This document shows, in pieces, positions 60,191-64,000 of a stretch of 64,000 bases of DNA. The notes below the pieces were generated by a model, which was given only the letters and a program-made list of their open reading frames with translations, searched no databases and was not told the origin of the DNA. The stretch covers positions 1 to 64,000 of the forward strand of contig NC_089177.1 of assembly GCF_947507565.1 (NCBI RefSeq). Direction: 5' to 3'. The number at the start of each line of letters is the position of its first letter. Position 1 is the stretch's first letter. Source of the stretch: Oscarella lobularis (taxonomy: Eukaryota > Porifera > Homoscleromorpha > Homosclerophorida > Oscarellidae). Made by a program: the position numbers and the translations under genes.

Positions 60191-62896
60191 ATGAAAAGAT
60201 TCTCTCCTTCCGTTGCGTCGGCGGCCTCGAAGCACCCGAAAACGCTGTCCAAGAAGTTTGATTATGGAACAGCGGGCTTTCGCGACAAGTATGTGAGCAG
60301 GATTGAGGCGAAAAATCGCGGGGGAAAAAAAATCGTTTCCTTTTTCACACGAAGAGCTGAAAACCTCGATTCAGTGATGTTTCGAATGGGTCTATTAGCC
60401 GTTTTAAGAGCCAAATCGACTAAAGGTAATAATAAATAGTACTGCACGAACACGGTTCTGTGGAAGAAAAAGACGTCTGTAGGGGAAGTGGGCGTGGTCG
60501 TCACAGCGTCGCACAATCCCATTCAAGTACACTCGTACACATATAGGGGAGGAGAGCGAAACGATTTAATTTTTTTTCTGTTTTTGAAGGACAATGGAGT
60601 TAAACTTATTGATCCGATGGGAGAAATGTTGACTATGGAATGGGAATCATATGCTCGAGATTTGGCAAATACGACGTAGAAGAAACAATGACTTTTAATT
60701 AATATAATTGCAATCAATTTGCTTAGGGACGAACTCCTCATTGATGAACTGTCAAAAATTGTTGAGAGAGAAGGAATTGATTTAGATTTTGATTCTCCTT
60801 CCATACCCATTGGAATGGACACAAGGTATCCATCTATCATTGATTATGATTTTCTTTAATTAATTAAGTAATAAGGCCAAGCTCTCCAAAATTATCTGAA
60901 GCAATTCAAGATGGAATTAAAGCTCTTCATGGAAAATATACAGATTTGGGCACGAAAATAATAATTCTCTTGTTTTTTGGAGGGGTTGTAAAGAATTTTC
61001 TAGGTCACATGACAACACCTCAAGTTCATTTCATTGTAAGATGTCTAAATACAAATGGACTATACGGGGAACCGTCAGAACGTGGCTATTTTATGAAATT
61101 GGTGACTGCTTTTTATAATTTGAACCAATCATCATCATCAGAGGTGAGTCAACTCAGTACAATCTATAACTAATTGATTATTCATCTAGAATGCTAGTTT
61201 ATATGTTGATGGAGCCAATGGAGTTGGAGCACACAAGATTCCCATTTTACTAAGATGTCTTGAAGAATTGAAAACAGCAAATCAACAATGTTCATTTGAC
61301 GTCATTGTGTGCAATGACGGAAGAGAGGGAAAACTCAATGAAAATGTAAAAATCTGCATTTTATAATTTAATTTGATCTAATTGAATTAGTGTGGTGCCG
61401 ACTACGTGAAAACGAATCAATGTCCACCGCAAGGAATTGTGATGAAACAAGGAAAACGATATTGCTCATTTGACGGAGATGCAGATCGAATAATATTCTT
61501 TTATCAAGGCAAACGTAAGCACGTGACCTCACGAATGTATTGATTAATTAATTCAATAAATAAAATTAGAATCATGTCGAGTTCTTGATGGAGATAGAAT
61601 TGCATGTCTGGTACAGAGTGAATATGAGACGCGTCTATTTTTAATTAATCGATTACTTTATTTTAGCTTTCTGACTATGTTCACGAAATGTTGACTCTCT
61701 TGAAAATTGAAGGGTTATCTGTTGGTAAATTCAATTCCCAAAAAAGCGATTTTTGATTCTTTCTTTTTTTGACTTGTAGCTGCCATAATGACGGGCTATT
61801 CAAATGGAAATGCTATTAATTATCTGAAAGGAAAAGTAAACGAATGTTGTCACCACTAATAGCCAGTCAGTTGCTATTGATTTTCTAGGACATTCGGGTG
61901 GAAATTGTTCCAACTGGTGTAAAGCACTTGAAAAAGAAATGCGAAGAATTTGACGTGGCAATCGCTTTTGAAGCAAACGGCCACGGAAACGTAGAGAAAA
62001 TAGTCTAGAGAATCTGCTTTCACAACAATATAAAATAAATAATAGATGGTAGTCAAGGAAGACGTGAGAAGAAAAATTGAAAAAATAGCCAAAGAGAGAG
62101 ACGGGTATTAATTAAAGCAGAGAAAAACGTTCTTCTACTTAGATTGAATAGAAACAAAGCGGAAGCTGCGGAGATTGTGAAGAATCTTATTGATTTGACC
62201 AATCAGGTAATGAGTAGACAAGTATTAGAGGAGAATACGCTTTATGCTGCTTTGCGCGCGCGCGTCCAGACCGTTGGCGACGCAATTTCAAATATGCTCC
62301 TCGTTGAGACGATTCTTCGAAAGAAAAATGTAAGGAGGAGGGAGAGGAGAAAGACCATCGCCGCCGCTTCAAAATCTCCTTTCTTAGTGGACGTTTGACG
62401 AATGGGCTCAGTGTTACGTGGATTTGCCTTCAAAGCAAGTCAAAGTCAAGGTAAGAAAACCTTTAATTAATTAATTAATTAATTAATTAATAACTAGGGT
62501 ATCTAATCTATTAGGTGGCTGATCGAGGAATGGTGAAAACAACTTGGAATGAGCAAAGAGTCACCGACCCTCTAGTCTTACAGAAGAAAATTGATGAGCT
62601 GGTAGAGAAGCATCCCAATTCGAGAGCCTTTGTCAGGTAAGCGCGACGGAGGGCAAGACTGTGACACTAAATATATACTATGTAGACCCTCTGGAACGGA
62701 AGACGTTGTACGTGTTTATGCAGAAGCGGAAACTCGAGTAAGAGAAGAGTGATTGAGTGAGTGAAGTGAGAGTGAGTGGGGTTGGGTCATTGTTGTTTAG
62801 GAAATTGCTGATTGGCTGGCCAGACAAGTAGAAATCAATGTCTACGAGTTGGCTCATGGAGAAGGAGAAAAGCCTTGTCCACTTCACGTGATTTAA
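60191..62896 (+). CDS. PGM3: Phosphoacetylglucosamine mutase (PGM3/AGM1)
   Basis: Converts GlcNAc-6-phosphate to GlcNAc-1-phosphate in UDP-GlcNAc synthesis (cytosol). Start MKRFSPSVASAASKHPKTLS, then KFDYGTAGFR. The first intron (60292-60357) removes noise and gives NLDSVMFRMGLLAVLRAKST. The phospho-serine site is VVVTASHNPIQ (Ser codon 60509-60511) joined to DNGVKLIDPMGEML. Later landmarks are IPIGMDTRPSSPKLSEAI, LYVDGANGVGAHKIP, NCGADYVKTNQCPPQG, the metal loop SFDGDADRIIFF (61472-61489), VPTGVKHLKKKCEEFD, AIAFEANGHGN, and the phosphate-binding loop AFVRPSGTEDVVRVYAEAE (about 62680-62740). The stop is 62894-62896. All catalytic elements of the family are present, and exon order follows the vertebrate protein. 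Short introns contain AATT repeats. Confidence 0.95.
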
Positions 62897-62920
62897 AAAA
62901 AAGGAAAGAATTGATTTGTT

Positions 62921-64000
62921 CTACTTTTGTTTGTACTGGATGATATCAACGAGATCGTATCCAGTGAGAGCAAACATTTGACCTTGATTGTCACTAAACT
63001 TCGCCCCAACTAATTGAACATCTGTTACCGAATCTTGATACATTAATTGAATCTAAACAATTAATTCGATTAATTAATTAATTAATTAATTAGATGACGT
63101 CACCTGACTGGATCCAGATCTCGGAAGATTCCAAACCCGTACAAAGGAATCTTCCGATGACGTCAAAAGCTAAACCATATTTAATTATTTATAATAGAGT
63201 AAAGTTAACTCTCAATTTTACCAGTCCCGTTTCTGTGGCAACGTCAATGGAATGTATCCACCTAGCGTGAGCAGAAATTTGAATTTTGATTTTTCCCGAT
63301 GCAATGCTAAATATTTGAATGTGACCCGTCTCGTAACCGCCAATAATTAAATCATTCCATATTGATATTGAACAGCAGGAACTAAAGATAATGAAAATTC
63401 AATAATTATTTAATTTTTGAGTCATCATCATCATCACCCTTTGTCCTTGTTTGATTGAATCACTTTTAATTTTTGAAAATGATTATCCCATACGACAATT
63501 TTTCCATTTTCGTCACAACTTCCCAAAAACGTTTTTGAAGCTGTGACGTCACATACGGGATAGTTGTGCTCTTTCAATGTTTCGCTTTCACATATTTCCT
63601 TTCCCTTGTCTGGAATTTGAAAAGTGTAAATATCGCCCATTGACGTTCCTTTAGAAAATCAATAACGAAATCGATAACAAATAAAATGTGACGTCACCAA
63701 TGCAAATATGAGAATCAATGGAACAAATTCCTCTAGCAAACATTGTTTCTAAACGAAGAAAGAGTAACAAGACCCTCCCTCCCTTCCTCTTTACTTTTCT
63801 TTTCTCACCTTGCTTCTCATAGAGTAAAGGCATTTGAAAAGAAAAGAGAAGAAGAGTCCCATTGTTTTCATACATCTAGATACACTACTCTAGTAAGTAA
63901 TACTTTTTACGTACACCCTAACCTGAATTCCCTTTGTAAAAGCGACAGTTAATATAAGTCTTCCCGTACTGAGAGGACACCAGGCGACCTTGTAACCAAT
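62921..64000 (-). CDS. WDR54: WDR54-like WD40 protein (5' end beyond window)
   Basis: Minus-strand gene whose N-terminal part lies past 64000. The visible order is MYENNGTLLLF, FARGICSIDSHICIGD, GDIYTFQIPDKGKEI, EHNYPVCDVTASKTFLGSCD, ENGKIVVWDNHFQKLKVIQS, further WD blades, and the C-terminus FALTGYDLVDIIQYKQK with stop at 62921-62923. These correspond one by one to vertebrate WDR54 (MYESNGYTMVYW, FARGIAASGHFICVG, AVTGYDLAEIRRF). WDR54 is a cytoplasmic WD40 protein linked to EGF-receptor signalling in mammals; its function in other animals is unclear. The stop codon lies only 24 bp from the PGM3 stop on the other strand. Confidence 0.88.

Overview
The window is eukaryotic nuclear DNA from an animal. 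The genes have many short introns (often 45-70 nt, GT-AG), and the gene set is metazoan: WDR6, a Munc13/UNC13-type MUN protein, TRABID/ZRANB1, WDR91, PWWP2-like, PACRGL, V-ATPase subunit e, AUP1, PGM3 and WDR54. The very compact, intron-rich layout and divergent proteins suggest an early-branching metazoan such as a sponge. That placement is inference, not proof.

Bases 1-33270 are a satellite domain with almost no unique sequence. It contains three sequence classes. Satellite A has a 15/16-bp unit around the palindrome GGACAA-A-TTGTCC. Satellite B has a 22-bp unit made of two related 11-mers, AGAATTTATTC and TGAATTAATGC. A 357-bp CpG-rich core occurs five times (10951, 15405, 20257, 23646, 25842) and is nearly identical each time. 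The repeating order is A - B - core - B' - A. The core plus its right arm B' has fixed length (357+634 bp in four copies), while the A arrays and left B arms vary from a few hundred bp to several kb. All long ORFs here are by-products of a stop-free repeat unit.

Bases 33271-35300 are a transition zone: about 1 kb of CpG-rich unique DNA, a detached 235-bp island of satellite A (34291-34525), and a possible unrecognised minus-strand gene head-to-head with WDR6.

Bases 35325-64000 are packed with genes: WDR6 (+), MUN-DEP protein (+), TRABID (-), WDR91 (+), PWWP2-like (-), PACRGL (+), V-ATPase e (-), AUP1 (+), PGM3 (+) and WDR54 (-, cut by the window end). Divergent start codons lie as little as 65 bp apart and convergent stop codons as little as 24 bp apart. 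The genes are housekeeping or trafficking genes without a single shared pathway: tRNA modification (WDR6), vesicle priming (MUN), ubiquitin (TRABID, AUP1), endolysosome (WDR91, V-ATPase e), chromatin (PWWP2), hexosamine synthesis (PGM3) and axoneme-related (PACRGL). The only long intergenic stretch (58648-60190) holds a candidate terminal-inverted-repeat element. The palindromic octamer TGACGTCA is strongly over-represented across the gene half.

The strongest candidate for something undescribed is the composite palindromic satellite with its fixed core module.
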